Source: Actinomadura viridilutea (GTDB taxonomy: Bacteria; Actinomycetota; Actinomycetes; Streptosporangiales; Streptosporangiaceae). From it: DNA of 64,000 nt. Position 1 is the stretch's first letter. Every line of letters begins with the position of its first letter. A model generated the notes under the pieces. That model had not been told where the DNA came from. It did no database searches and saw nothing but the letters and a program-made list of their open reading frames with translations. Shown here piece after piece: positions 26,742 to 35,289 of this stretch. The stretch is from the NCBI GenBank assembly GCA_003001795.1, contig PVNI01000005.1, positions 186,001 to 250,000 on the forward strand, written 5' to 3'. A program made the translations under genes and the position numbers.

Positions 26742-27302
26742 GTGAGCGCAGGCACGATGGCGTGGACGCCTCCGACATGGGAGGAGATCGTCAACGAGCA
26801 CTCCACACGGGTGTTCCGGCTGGCGTACCGGCTGACCGGCAACCGGCACGACGCCGAGGACCTCACCCAGGACGTGTTCGTCCGCGTCTTCCGGTCGCTG
26901 TCCTCCTACAGCCCCGGCACGTTCGAGGGGTGGCTGCACCGCATCACCACCAACCTGTTCCTGGACCGGGCCCGCCGCAGGCAGCGCATCCGGTTCGACG
27001 CCCTCGGCGACGACGCGGCCGAACGCCTGCAAGGCCGCGAGCCCGGCCCCGCCCAGACCTACGACGAGCGCCACCTGGACGCCGACATCCAGAAGGCCCT
27101 GGACGAGCTGCCTCCCGAGTACCGGGCGGCCGTGGTGCTCTGCGACATCGAGGGCCTGACCTACGAGGAGATCGCCGCCACCCTGGGGGTGAAGCTCGGC
27201 ACCGTCCGCAGCCGCATTCACCGCGGCCGCGCGCAGCTGCGCGCCGCCCTGGAGCACCGCCGCCCCGCCGACGCCGTCCCGGCCGCCAGCACCTCCTCCT
27301 GA
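26742..27302 (+). CDS. sigE: ECF RNA polymerase sigma factor, SigE-like
   Basis: A 186-residue ECF sigma factor. Region 2 ([35 protein letters not shown] in outline, about residues 19-53) recognises the -10 box and core polymerase; region 4 ([31 protein letters not shown], about 137-168) the -35 box. The phrases [27 protein letters not shown] and [15 protein letters not shown] closely match mycobacterial SigE and its actinomycete orthologues, which respond to cell-envelope stress. In those, a zinc-binding anti-sigma gene follows; here none does in the next 500 bases. Start is GTG at 26742 after GGGGG; an ATG at 26757 is possible. Confidence 0.92.
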   Translation: MSAGTMAWTPPTWEEIVNEHSTRVFRLAYRLTGNRHDAEDLTQDVFVRVFRSLSSYSPGTFEGWLHRITTNLFLDRARRRQRIRFDALGDDAAERLQGREPGPAQTYDERHLDADIQKALDELPPEYRAAVVLCDIEGLTYEEIAATLGVKLGTVRSRIHRGRAQLRAALEHRRPADAVPAASTSS

Positions 27303-27800
27303 CCCTGAGGGTGTCAACAGCCCGCACTCCCCCAACGCCGCCCACCGCCCCAGATCCCCCGTTCCACCCGCCACCACGTCACGCGCGGACGCCAAGGAAT
27401 CTCGCAATACGAGATATCGACGTCGTGCGGCCAGCACGCGCAAGCTTTGACACCCCCGAACGAGAACCCCGCACGGCGCCGCCAATCCCGCGCCACCCAA
27501 GCCGCACCGCCCGGGGAATTGCGTGAGCTTCGACAGGGCTCGGTCGAGGTCGCCCCGCGCGATGATTTCCCAGAGCATGCCGTCGTCACGGTGATCGCAC
27601 CGCTCCATGGAGCGCTGGACGTCCGCGTCGGGCAGCCCGTCCGCAGGCGCGGTCCCGAGACTGCGAACGGGGCGGCGTGGGTTGGGCGGTGTGTGTGGAA
27701 TTTCGGTCGTCCCTTCCGGCATCGTTTGACAGGCGCTTGAAGGCTCAACTAATGTCGGCCGGAGACAAGTCGTTGAAACTTCAAGCATTTGGAGATCGTC
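27303..27800. other. 498-bp gap after sigE-like gene; possible decayed gene
   Basis: No intact gene is credible here. G+C falls compared with the flanks. On the minus strand a short protein-like stretch (LWEIIARGDLDRALSKLTQF, about 27500-27570) sits in an otherwise featureless frame and could be a remnant. A palindrome ATCTCG-CAATA-CGAGAT lies at 27399-27415. The usual anti-sigma gene is missing. The last 70 bases precede yceI. Confidence 0.45.
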
Positions 27801-28352
27801 ATGACGAGCATCGCCACCGTCGCGCCGGGGCTGACCGCGGGGACCTGGAACATCGACCCCGCCCACTCCGAGGTGACCTTCAGCATCCGGCACCTGATGA
27901 CCAAGGTGCGCGGCAGCTTCACCGAGTTCTCCGGCAGCATCGAGATCGCGGAGGAGCTGGCCAAGTCCACCGCGACCGCCGAGATCAAGATGGCGTCGCT
28001 GGACACCCGCAACGCCGACCGGGACGCCCACGTGCGCTCGTCCGAGGTGCTGGACGTCGAGAACCACCCGACGATGACGTTCGCCACCACGGGCGTGCGG
28101 GCCGAGGGCGACGGCTACTTCGTCGACGGTGAGCTGACCATCCGGGGCATCACCCGGCCCGTCACCCTCGAGGTCGAGTTCCACGGCGTCGGCGAGGACC
28201 CGTGGGGCGGCATCCGCGCCGGGTTCTCCGCCACCACCACGATCAACCGCAAGGACTGGGGCATCGAGTTCAACGTGCCCCTCAAGGGCGAGGGCGCGCT
28301 GCTCGGCGACAAGGTCGACATCCAGCTGGAGGTGCAGGCCGTCCGCGCCTGA
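27801..28352 (+). CDS. YceI-family lipocalin-like protein
   Basis: A 183-residue YceI domain (beta-barrel that binds isoprenoid-type or amphiphilic ligands). Motifs include WNIDPAHSEVTFSIRHLMTKVRGSF (about residues 15-39), SLDTRNADRDAHVRS (about 69-83), HPTMTF (about 92-97) and GDLTIRG-like GELTIRGITRPV (about 111-122). There is no signal peptide, so it is cytoplasmic, as in most actinobacterial copies. The ATG at 27801 follows TTGGAGATC. It is monocistronic with a hairpin after it. Physiological ligand unknown. Confidence 0.93.
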   Translation: MTSIATVAPGLTAGTWNIDPAHSEVTFSIRHLMTKVRGSFTEFSGSIEIAEELAKSTATAEIKMASLDTRNADRDAHVRSSEVLDVENHPTMTFATTGVRAEGDGYFVDGELTIRGITRPVTLEVEFHGVGEDPWGGIRAGFSATTTINRKDWGIEFNVPLKGEGALLGDKVDIQLEVQAVRA

Positions 28353-28363
28353 GCTCCGCTCAC

Positions 28364-28379
28364 CCGGGGCCGTCCCCGG
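28364..28379. terminator. Short hairpin between yceI and convergent kinase gene
   Basis: CCGGGG-CCGT-CCCCGG, a perfect 6-bp stem with a 4-base loop, 11 bases after the yceI stop and before the convergent histidine kinase end. Further GC-rich palindromic sequence follows. A terminator role is plausible but weak. Confidence 0.4.
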
Positions 28380-28435
28380 CCGCGCACGGCGGCCGTCGCG
28401 GGCGGCCCCGCGGCCGTTTCAGGCGGCCGTCGGGT

Positions 28436-29791
28436 TCACGCCTTGGTCATCTCCAGGGGCAGGGACAGGGCGAAGCGGGCGCCGCGGGGCCAGTCCTCGA
28501 CGCGCAGCGAGCCGCCGTGCGCCTGGGCGATCTCCCGGGCGATCGCCAGGCCCAGGCCGGCGCCGCCGGCGTCGCGGCTGCGGGCGCTGTCCAGGCGGGT
28601 GAACCGCTCGAAGATCCGCTCCCGGTCGACGTCGGGGATGCCCTGCCCGTCGTCGGTGACGCGCAGCACCGCCTTGCTCCCCTCGCGGACCACCTCGACG
28701 TGCACGCGGGACGCGGCGTAGCGCTCGGCGTTGTCCAGCAGGTTGCCCAGCAGCCGCTCCAGCTGCACCCGCACCCCGCGCACCCGCACGTCCTCCCTCA
28801 GATCCGTGCTGATCTCGAGCCGGGACGGGGGGCGCCGGGCCAGCCCGGAGGAGGTCAGTTGGCCCAGGTCGATGCTCTCCTGCACCGCGCCGACGGTGCC
28901 GATGCGGGCGAGCAGCAGCAGGTCGGCGACGATCGACTGCAGCCGGTCCACGTCGCGCAGCGCCGAGCGGATCGCGGCGCGCAGGTCGGTGTCGTCGGGG
29001 TGCATCGCCGCGTCCTCGAGCTTGGCCCGCAGGCCGGCGATGGGGGTGCGCAGCTCGTGCGAGGCGTCGGAGGCGAACTGGCGCTGCCGCGCCACCGCCC
29101 GCTCCAGCCGTTCGAGCGTCTCGTTGGCGGTGCGGGCGAGCTCGGCGATCTCGTCCTCGGCCTCCGACTCCGGCACCCGGCGGCTCAGGTCGGTCGCGCT
29201 GATCTCGGCGAGCTGGGTGCGGATCTGCGCCACCGGGCGCAGGGTGCGGCCGACGACCCGCCAGGTGATCCAGGCGACCGCCGCGCTCAGCGCCAGCACG
29301 GCCGCGGTCAGCGCCGCCTCCAGCAGCCCGTTGACCAGGTAGCCGGGCAGCGGCCGGGCCGCGTACACCACCGCCGACTCGGGCGAGGTGTCGACCCGGA
29401 TCGCCTCGATCGCCATGCAGCGCGGCAGCCGGGGGTCGTCCGGGCACTCCACCGAGTCGTGGACGCGCCGGTCGGGGGTCGGCCACGCGCGGCTCAGCGG
29501 CGGGTAGCGGGAGGCGGCCCGGGTGGCGTCCAGCACGCGGCCGCCGGGGCCCACCACCTGGACCAGCACCCGGCCGCCGGTGAAGTCCGGGATCGGGGTG
29601 CGCAGCGCCCCCTGGCGGACGGCGGCGCTGACGCGATGACCGGCGGTCTGGGTCTCGTCCAGCAGGTGGGACTTGGCGGAGGTGCGCACGGCCAGGTCGA
29701 TGCCGACGGCGAGCGCGCCGAACACCAGCACGGCGAGCACCGCGGCCACGATCGTGTCGCGTACCCGAATCGACCTGGGCCGCAGCCGCAT
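28436..29791 (-). CDS. Orphan membrane sensor histidine kinase
   Basis: A 451-residue EnvZ/CpxA-like kinase. A membrane helix is at about residues 10-35, then an extracellular domain of about 115 residues with a Cys pair (VECPDDPRLPRCM), second helix about 155-178, HAMP to about 230, HisKA with H245 in ASDASHELRTP, and an ATPase domain with NLLDNAERYA (N box), DDGQGIP (G1) and GGAGLGLAIARE (G2). The ATG at 29791 follows AGGGGAGC. The response regulator gene usually adjacent is absent on both sides, so its partner lies elsewhere. Confidence 0.92.
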   Translation of the reverse strand: MRLRPRSIRVRDTIVAAVLAVLVFGALAVGIDLAVRTSAKSHLLDETQTAGHRVSAAVRQGALRTPIPDFTGGRVLVQVVGPGGRVLDATRAASRYPPLSRAWPTPDRRVHDSVECPDDPRLPRCMAIEAIRVDTSPESAVVYAARPLPGYLVNGLLEAALTAAVLALSAAVAWITWRVVGRTLRPVAQIRTQLAEISATDLSRRVPESEAEDEIAELARTANETLERLERAVARQRQFASDASHELRTPIAGLRAKLEDAAMHPDDTDLRAAIRSALRDVDRLQSIVADLLLLARIGTVGAVQESIDLGQLTSSGLARRPPSRLEISTDLREDVRVRGVRVQLERLLGNLLDNAERYAASRVHVEVVREGSKAVLRVTDDGQGIPDVDRERIFERFTRLDSARSRDAGGAGLGLAIAREIAQAHGGSLRVEDWPRGARFALSLPLEMTKA

Positions 29792-29809
29792 GGAGCTCCC
29801 CTTGATCAC

Positions 29810-30096
29810 TGGACGGCCCGCCCGCCCGTCCGTGGACGCATCCCATTACAGAGTGTCACGTACCGCCGTATGCACGACACGCGCTCGATTCAACGTACCG
29901 CCAGTGCGGAGGGGAAAAGACCAGGCCAGCGGCCGACACCGGGGCGCCGCCCGACGCGGCGCCGGGACCCCGCGCCCGGGCGCCCCAGTGAGCACATGCA
30001 CACCAAACAGCCTTAATCAGGTTCAAAGGGTTTCGTCCACGCCCATATCGGACATCCGCATGATGACACGCCGAGCGACATCTAGGGCGGACACAC
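29810..30096. other. Divergent gap between kinase and glutamate-cysteine ligase genes
   Basis: 287 bases with no gene; the region is A/T-richer and should contain the two promoters. No boxes assigned. Confidence 0.4.
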
Positions 30097-31578
30097 ATGG
30101 GCAGGGACGTTGCAGCGGCCAAGATCAGCGGCGAGGACCGGCGCCGGTACCGGGAGAAGGTGCGGCGGTGCCTGGATGTGCTGGCGCGAATGCTGGGCGA
30201 GTCGCAGTTCGATTTCGAGCGCCCGCACATCGGAATGGAGATCGAACTGAATCTGATCGACGGCCGCGGCGATCCGCAGATGCGCAACGCCGACGTGCTG
30301 AAGGCGATCGCCGACCCGGCCTGGGCCACCGAGCTGGGCCAGTTCAACCTTGAGATCAACATTCCGCCGCGGATGCTGGGCGGCGCGAACACCGGGGAGC
30401 TGGAACAGGAGGTGCTCGGGCATCTGGAGCGCGCCGACGCGCGCGCCCGCGAGATCGGCGCCCAGCTGGTGATGATCGGCATCCTGCCGACGCTGCGCCG
30501 CTCGGACATCGGCGAGGAGTCGATGTCGGCCAACGACCGCTACAAGATGCTCAACGACCAGATCTTCGCCGCCCGCGGCGAGGAGATGCGCATCGACATC
30601 GACGGGCCCGAGCCGCTGGACATGCACGCCGACTGCATCCTGCCGGAGGCCGCCTGCACCAGCGTGCAGTTCCACCTGCAGGTCAGCCCGAACGAGTTCG
30701 GCGCCTACTGGAACGCGGCCCAGGCGATCGCCGGCCCGCAGGTGGCGCTGGCGGCCAACTCGCCGTTCCTGTTCGGGCACCGCCTGTGGGACGAGACCCG
30801 CATCACGCTGTTCGAGCAGGCCACCGACACCCGGCCGGAGGAGCTGAAGGCGCAGGGCGTGCGGCCGCGGGTGTGGTTCGGCGAACGCTGGATCACCTCG
30901 GTGTTCGACCTGTTCGAGGAGAACACCCGCTACTTCCCCGCGCTGCTGCCGCTGTGCGACGAGGAGGACCCGCTGGACGTGCTCGAGCGCGGCGGGATCC
31001 CGCAGCTCGGCGAGCTGATGCTGCACAACGGGACGGTGTACCGCTGGAACCGCCCCGTCTACGCCGTGGTCGACGGCAAGCCGCACCTGCGGGTGGAGAA
31101 CCGGGTGCTGCCCGCGGGCCCCACGGTCGCGGACGTGATCGCCAACGGCGCGTTCTACTACGGGCTGGTGCGGATGCTGGCCGAGGACGAGCGCCCGGTC
31201 TGGACGCGCATGTCGTTCACGACGGCCGAGGAGAACCTGCACCGGGCCGCCCGGCGGGGCATGGACGCCCGCCTGTACTGGCCGGGAATGGGCGAGGTCC
31301 CGGTGGCCGACCTGGTGCTGCGCAGGCTGCTGCCGCTGGCATACGAGGGCCTGGACCGGTGGGGGGTCGACCCGGTCCGCCGCGACCGCCTGCTCGGCAT
31401 CATCGAGCGGCGCTGCGCCACCGGCCGGACGGGGGCGCGCTGGCAGGTCGAGACGGTCCGCGCGCTGGAGGAGAGGGACGGCGCGCCGCGGCAGGAGGCG
31501 CTGCGGGAGATGGTCCGGCAGTACGTGGAGGGGATGCGTTCCAACGAGCCCGTGCACACCTGGCCCGTCGCCGCGTGA
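30097..31578 (+). CDS. Glutamate-cysteine ligase family protein (GCS2)
   Basis: A 493-residue ATP-dependent ligase of the GCS2 family (PF04107). Signatures: GMEIELNLID (about residues 46-55, metal/ATP Glu), LGQFNLEINIPP (about 83-94), SVQFHLQVSPNEF (about 189-201) and PTVADVIANGAFYYGL (about 340-355). In most actinomycetes such paralogs make gamma-glutamyl compounds; EgtA in ergothioneine synthesis is the known example, but no other egt genes are nearby and length and motifs differ, so the acceptor is unknown. It is monocistronic and followed by a strong hairpin. Confidence 0.85.
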   Translation: MGRDVAAAKISGEDRRRYREKVRRCLDVLARMLGESQFDFERPHIGMEIELNLIDGRGDPQMRNADVLKAIADPAWATELGQFNLEINIPPRMLGGANTGELEQEVLGHLERADARAREIGAQLVMIGILPTLRRSDIGEESMSANDRYKMLNDQIFAARGEEMRIDIDGPEPLDMHADCILPEAACTSVQFHLQVSPNEFGAYWNAAQAIAGPQVALAANSPFLFGHRLWDETRITLFEQATDTRPEELKAQGVRPRVWFGERWITSVFDLFEENTRYFPALLPLCDEEDPLDVLERGGIPQLGELMLHNGTVYRWNRPVYAVVDGKPHLRVENRVLPAGPTVADVIANGAFYYGLVRMLAEDERPVWTRMSFTTAEENLHRAARRGMDARLYWPGMGEVPVADLVLRRLLPLAYEGLDRWGVDPVRRDRLLGIIERRCATGRTGARWQVETVRALEERDGAPRQEALREMVRQYVEGMRSNEPVHTWPVAA

Positions 31579-31672
31579 CCCGCGCTCGTCGCGTGGTCCG
31601 CGCGGTCGGCGCGGTCGGCGGCGCGGTCGGGTCGTGAGGCGGGAGCGGACGGTCACGCGGCGCAGGCCCCTC

Positions 31673-31706
31673 TGACCCGCCGTCCGGGTGCCCGGGCGGC
31701 GGGTCA
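31673..31706. terminator. Strong hairpin between convergent genes
   Basis: TGACCCGCCG (31673-31682) pairs with CGGCGGGTCA (31697-31706), and inside it CCGGG pairs with CCCGG around TG, giving about 15 paired bases in total. It lies between the convergent glutamate-cysteine ligase and PucR genes and is a likely two-way terminator. Just before it, GCGCGGTCG repeats three times (31596-31630). Confidence 0.65.
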
Positions 31707-31815
31707 CGAACGCCCGTCGGGCCGTCGCGCGTGCGCCTCGATCTCCGCCGGTCTCGGGACGGTCGGCGAGCGCGCCGGGCGGTTCGCACTGCGTCCGCCC
31801 CCCGGCGGCCAGGGG

Positions 31816-33090
31816 TCAGCGGCGGAAGGTGACGACCTCGGCCGCGTCGCCCACCGCCTCCTTGGCCGCCGGGATCACGGGGCCGCGCGACCCCTCCGAC
31901 AGCAGCGCCCGCGCCCGCAGCACGATCTCCAGGTCGAACCGCAGGTCCGGGTCGAGGAGCTGGTCGCCGAACAGCTCCTCCAGCTGCCGCAGCCGGTAGC
32001 GCACCGTCTGCGGGTGGACGTGCAGCCGCATCGCGACCTCGTTGGCGTTGCGTCCCGACTGCAGCCAGGCCAGCAGCGTCTCGGCCAGCCGGTCCTGCTG
32101 GCTGGCGCGCAGGTGCGCCAGGGGCGCCAGGCGCATCCGCGCCAGCGAGGTGATCAGCTCCTCGTCCTGGAAGAGGATCAGGGTGGACATGTGGTCCACG
32201 CTGCGCACCACGCCGTCGGCCTCGATCACGCCGCGTTCCACCAGGCCGAGCGTCTTGCGGGCCCAGTGGAACGACCGCGCCGCCTCGGTGACCGGCACGG
32301 TGGGGCCGACCACGGCCAGGCAGCCGCTGAGCGCCCGGTCGATCAGCTTGGCGCGGCCCGGCCCGTCCGGGTCGGGGATGATCAGGCTGGGGGTGCGGCG
32401 CTCCAGGTCCACCAGGATGTCGGGCGGGAAGGCCGGCTGCCGGGCGTCGGCGCCGCGGCCGCCGAGCGCCACCGCGGCGACGGTGCGGGGCACCGGCCAG
32501 TGGGCGGCCGCGGCCAGGTCGGCGATCGCCTCCAGGGTGGCGGGGGGATCGGCGAACAGCAGGTCCACCAGGCGCTTGCGGCGGCGCTGCATCTCTCCGG
32601 CCACCGCCGCGCGGGCCTGCGCGTACCCCTCGGCGGCGGCCGCGGCCAGCTCGTCCTGGAACAGCATCATGGCCTCGCCGACCGCGCCGAGCGTGCGGGA
32701 GGACACCCCGAGGCGGACCGCGGCCGCGGACAGGCGGCGCCAGGCCACCATGGCGCCGACCCGCATCGCGGTCTGCATGGCGTCCAGGCTGCGGCCCTCC
32801 CCGGCCTCGCCGCGTCCGATGGCGCGGAAGAAGTCGGTGACCTGCCCGGATTCGTGTCCGGGATCGGCCACCCGGTCGACGAAGTAGTGCAGGACCCGCT
32901 CGACCGCCAGCCGCAGGGTGCCCGAGTACGCGCCGTCGCCGGGCCGGTCGTACTCCCGCACCCGGGTCCGGATCTCCTCGATCATGTCGTCGGCGACCTC
33001 GTCGAGGTGGGGCCGCATGTGCTCGGCCAGCTCCCGAGGCAGGTCGGCCCAGGGGCGTCCGTGAGCAGCGGTGGACCCGTCGTCGGCCAC
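31816..33090 (-). CDS. PucR-family regulator
   Basis: A 424-residue regulator. N-terminal helical sensor (HMRPHLDEVADDMIEEI onwards, RsbRD-like), a central GGDEF-like fold without catalytic residues, and a C-terminal PucR helix-turn-helix (HTH_30) at about residues 350-405 (LLAWLQSGRNANEVAMRLHVHPQTVRYRLRQLEELFG in outline). Start is GTG at 33090 after GGGGAGG. PucR proteins often activate purine or nitrogen compound use, but in actinomycetes many are uncharacterised. It is divergent from the orphan cytochrome b gene 322 bases away and may control it. Confidence 0.88.
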   Translation of the reverse strand: MADDGSTAAHGRPWADLPRELAEHMRPHLDEVADDMIEEIRTRVREYDRPGDGAYSGTLRLAVERVLHYFVDRVADPGHESGQVTDFFRAIGRGEAGEGRSLDAMQTAMRVGAMVAWRRLSAAAVRLGVSSRTLGAVGEAMMLFQDELAAAAAEGYAQARAAVAGEMQRRRKRLVDLLFADPPATLEAIADLAAAAHWPVPRTVAAVALGGRGADARQPAFPPDILVDLERRTPSLIIPDPDGPGRAKLIDRALSGCLAVVGPTVPVTEAARSFHWARKTLGLVERGVIEADGVVRSVDHMSTLILFQDEELITSLARMRLAPLAHLRASQQDRLAETLLAWLQSGRNANEVAMRLHVHPQTVRYRLRQLEELFGDQLLDPDLRFDLEIVLRARALLSEGSRGPVIPAAKEAVGDAAEVVTFRR

Positions 33091-33412
33091 GCGCGCCTCC
33101 CCGTCGTCCGCGCCCCTCAGTTACCTTCCGGACACGAGGGGCAATTACTCACTTACGCGACCCGTGTGGTGCAAATCATGTCCTCTTGGACAGCCGACCG
33201 CCAGGCATCCGTCAGGACTCGACCAATTTCGGCCAAACGAAATATGCATTTGTTACATCCCGTGCGGACGAGGTCGCATTCCGCGGGCGCTTCGCGGGTA
33301 GTTGACACATCGGTCAGGACGGGGGCGCGCCGCCGGCGGACGTGCGCCCCCGGTCGTATGCGGCGAGGCGGCTGCGGCCCGCCCCGCGAGCCGCCCGAGC
33401 GGGAGGTCGGCA
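33091..33412. promoter_or_regulatory. Divergent regulatory gap pucR / qcrB-like
   Basis: 322 bases without a credible gene. The centre (33120-33260) is distinctly A/T-rich (for example AAATATGCATTTGTTACATC near 33240), which suits promoters in both directions and a regulator site. No specific boxes could be fixed. Confidence 0.45.
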
Positions 33413-35062
33413 GTGTCCACTCCATCGAGGCCCACGAGAACCGCCAAGGCGCTGGCCGAGACCGGCCGGGCCGTCGACGACCGCTTCGGCGCCGCCGGGT
33501 TCGGGCGCAAGGCGATGCGCAAGGCGTTCCCCGACCACTGGAGCTTCCTGCTGGGCGAGATCGCGCTGTACTCGTTCGCGATCGTCGTGCTCACCGGGGT
33601 GTACCTGACGCTGTTCTTCAAGCCCAGCATGACCGAGGTCGTCTACAACGGCTCCTACGCGCCGCTGCGGGGCGTGCGGATGAGCGAGGCCTACGCCTCG
33701 ACCCTGCACATCAGCTTCGACGTGCGCGGCGGGCTGCTGATGCGGCAGCTGCACCACTGGTCGACGATCATCTTCCTGTCGGCGATCGTCGTGCACCTGC
33801 TGCGCAACTTCTTCACCGGGGCGTTCCGCAAGCCCCGGGAGCTGAACTGGGTCATCGGCGTGGTGCTGTTCATGCTCGTGATGCTCAACGGGCTGTTCGG
33901 CTACTCGCTGCCGGACGACCTGCTGTCGGGCACCGGCATCCGCATCCTGGAGGGCGTGATCGAGTCGATCCCGCTGGTCGGCTCGTACCTGCTGATGTTC
34001 GTGTTCGGCGGCGAGTTCCCCGGCACGGAGATCATCCCGCGGCTGTACGTGACCCACATCCTGTTCATCCCGGGGATCCTGCTGGCGCTCATCCCGCTGC
34101 ACGCCATCGTGCTGACCTGGCGGCAGACGCACACCCAGTTCCCGGGCAAGGGCAGCACCAACACCACCGTGCAGGGCGGCCCGTTCTTCCCGGTGTTCAT
34201 CGCCAAGACCACCGCGTTCTTCCTGTGGACGTTCGCGGTCACGGCGCTGCTGGCCGCGTTCTTCCAGATCAACCCGATCTGGCTGTTCGGCCCGTACGAC
34301 CCGGGGGCGATCAGCGCGGGGTCGCAGCCCGACTGGTACATGGGCTTCCTGGAGGGCGCCCTGCGGATCATGCCGTCCTGGGAGATCAACTTCTGGGGCC
34401 ACACCCTCCCGATGAGCGTGCTGATCCCCGCGCTGGTCGTGCCCGGCGTGCTGTTCGTCGGCCTGGCCGTCTACCCGTTCCTGGAACGCTGGATCACCGG
34501 CGACGACCAGATCCACCACCTGCTGGACCGGCCCCGCGACGTCCCGGCCCGCACCGGCATCGGCATGGCCGGCGTGACCGCCTACGGCCTGCTGTGGCTG
34601 GCCGGCGCCAACGACATCATCGCCAAGACCTTCCACATCCCGCTGTTCTGGACGACCTGGTTCTTCCGCGTCACCTTCCTCCTCGGCCCGATCCTGGCGT
34701 TCGCGATCGCGTACCGGATCTGCCTGGGCCTGCAGCGCCGCGACCGCGAGCTGCTGGAGCACGGCCTGGAGACCGGGATCATCCGCCGCACCCCGTCGGG
34801 CGAGTACATCGAGGTGGAGCACAAGCTTCCGCACGAGGAGATCGCCGCGATCACCGACCCGCGCCCGTCCCCCGCCCGCGCTCTCGGACGTCCCCCGGAG
34901 GCGGGCGTGGAGCCTCCCGAGACGCGCAGCCGCCTCGGACGCGTCCGGGTCGCCCTCAACCGCCGTTTCCGGGAGGACCTGGCCGCCGTCCCGTACACCG
35001 GCGACGGAGAGGGCGAGGCGCCCAGCCTGCGCAAGGCCCTAGAGGACCAGAAAGAGCGGTAG
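33413..35062 (+). CDS. qcrB: Cytochrome b subunit of bc1 complex, orphan copy
   Basis: A 549-residue QcrB. The N-terminal half has helix-B histidines in MRQLHHWSTI and IVVHLLRNFF and helix-D histidines in YVTHILFIPG and IPLHAIVLTW, which ligate the two b hemes; the Qo-site signature is SQPDWYMG (PDWY, the actinobacterial form of PEWY). Eight or nine membrane helices and a long charged C-terminal tail are typical of actinobacterial QcrB. Start is GTG at 33413 after GGGAGGTCGGCA. qcrC and qcrA, which normally precede it in one operon, are absent here, so this is probably a second copy serving an alternative complex. Confidence 0.92.
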   Translation: MSTPSRPTRTAKALAETGRAVDDRFGAAGFGRKAMRKAFPDHWSFLLGEIALYSFAIVVLTGVYLTLFFKPSMTEVVYNGSYAPLRGVRMSEAYASTLHISFDVRGGLLMRQLHHWSTIIFLSAIVVHLLRNFFTGAFRKPRELNWVIGVVLFMLVMLNGLFGYSLPDDLLSGTGIRILEGVIESIPLVGSYLLMFVFGGEFPGTEIIPRLYVTHILFIPGILLALIPLHAIVLTWRQTHTQFPGKGSTNTTVQGGPFFPVFIAKTTAFFLWTFAVTALLAAFFQINPIWLFGPYDPGAISAGSQPDWYMGFLEGALRIMPSWEINFWGHTLPMSVLIPALVVPGVLFVGLAVYPFLERWITGDDQIHHLLDRPRDVPARTGIGMAGVTAYGLLWLAGANDIIAKTFHIPLFWTTWFFRVTFLLGPILAFAIAYRICLGLQRRDRELLEHGLETGIIRRTPSGEYIEVEHKLPHEEIAAITDPRPSPARALGRPPEAGVEPPETRSRLGRVRVALNRRFREDLAAVPYTGDGEGEAPSLRKALEDQKER

Positions 35063-35098
35063 CCTCGGCGCGCCTTTTCTCGCGGTCTGCCGAGGCTA
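35060..35098 (+). terminator. Hairpin overlapping the qcrB stop
   Basis: TAGCCTCGGC (35060-35069) and its perfect complement at 35089-35098 form a 10-bp stem that starts in the stop codon, with a 19-base loop. It is a likely terminator for the single-gene transcript. From 35099 to 35289 nothing else was recognised. Confidence 0.55.
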
Positions 35099-35289
35099 GG
35101 CCGCTGTTCGCTGGGGGCTGCATCCGGCCGTCCCGGTGCCGGCCCGTGCGATCGCGGCGGCGAGGCACGTGCCTTTCCCGGACGGACGCGATGAGCCGTG
35201 GCCGGCGATCTTCGTCCACGGGAAGGCCCTCTGCCGTCATCGACGATCGTGTGTGGTGGCGTCCTCTCACCCCCGGGGGACAGCGGTCT

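Noticed and set aside
27447..27748. Short frames on both strands between sigE-like and yceI genes
   Set aside because: No ribosome site, no family likeness; possible remnant mentioned instead as a gap.
31596..31630. GCGCGGTCG repeated three times
   Set aside because: Too short and GC-rich to call a functional repeat; noted only with the adjacent terminator.
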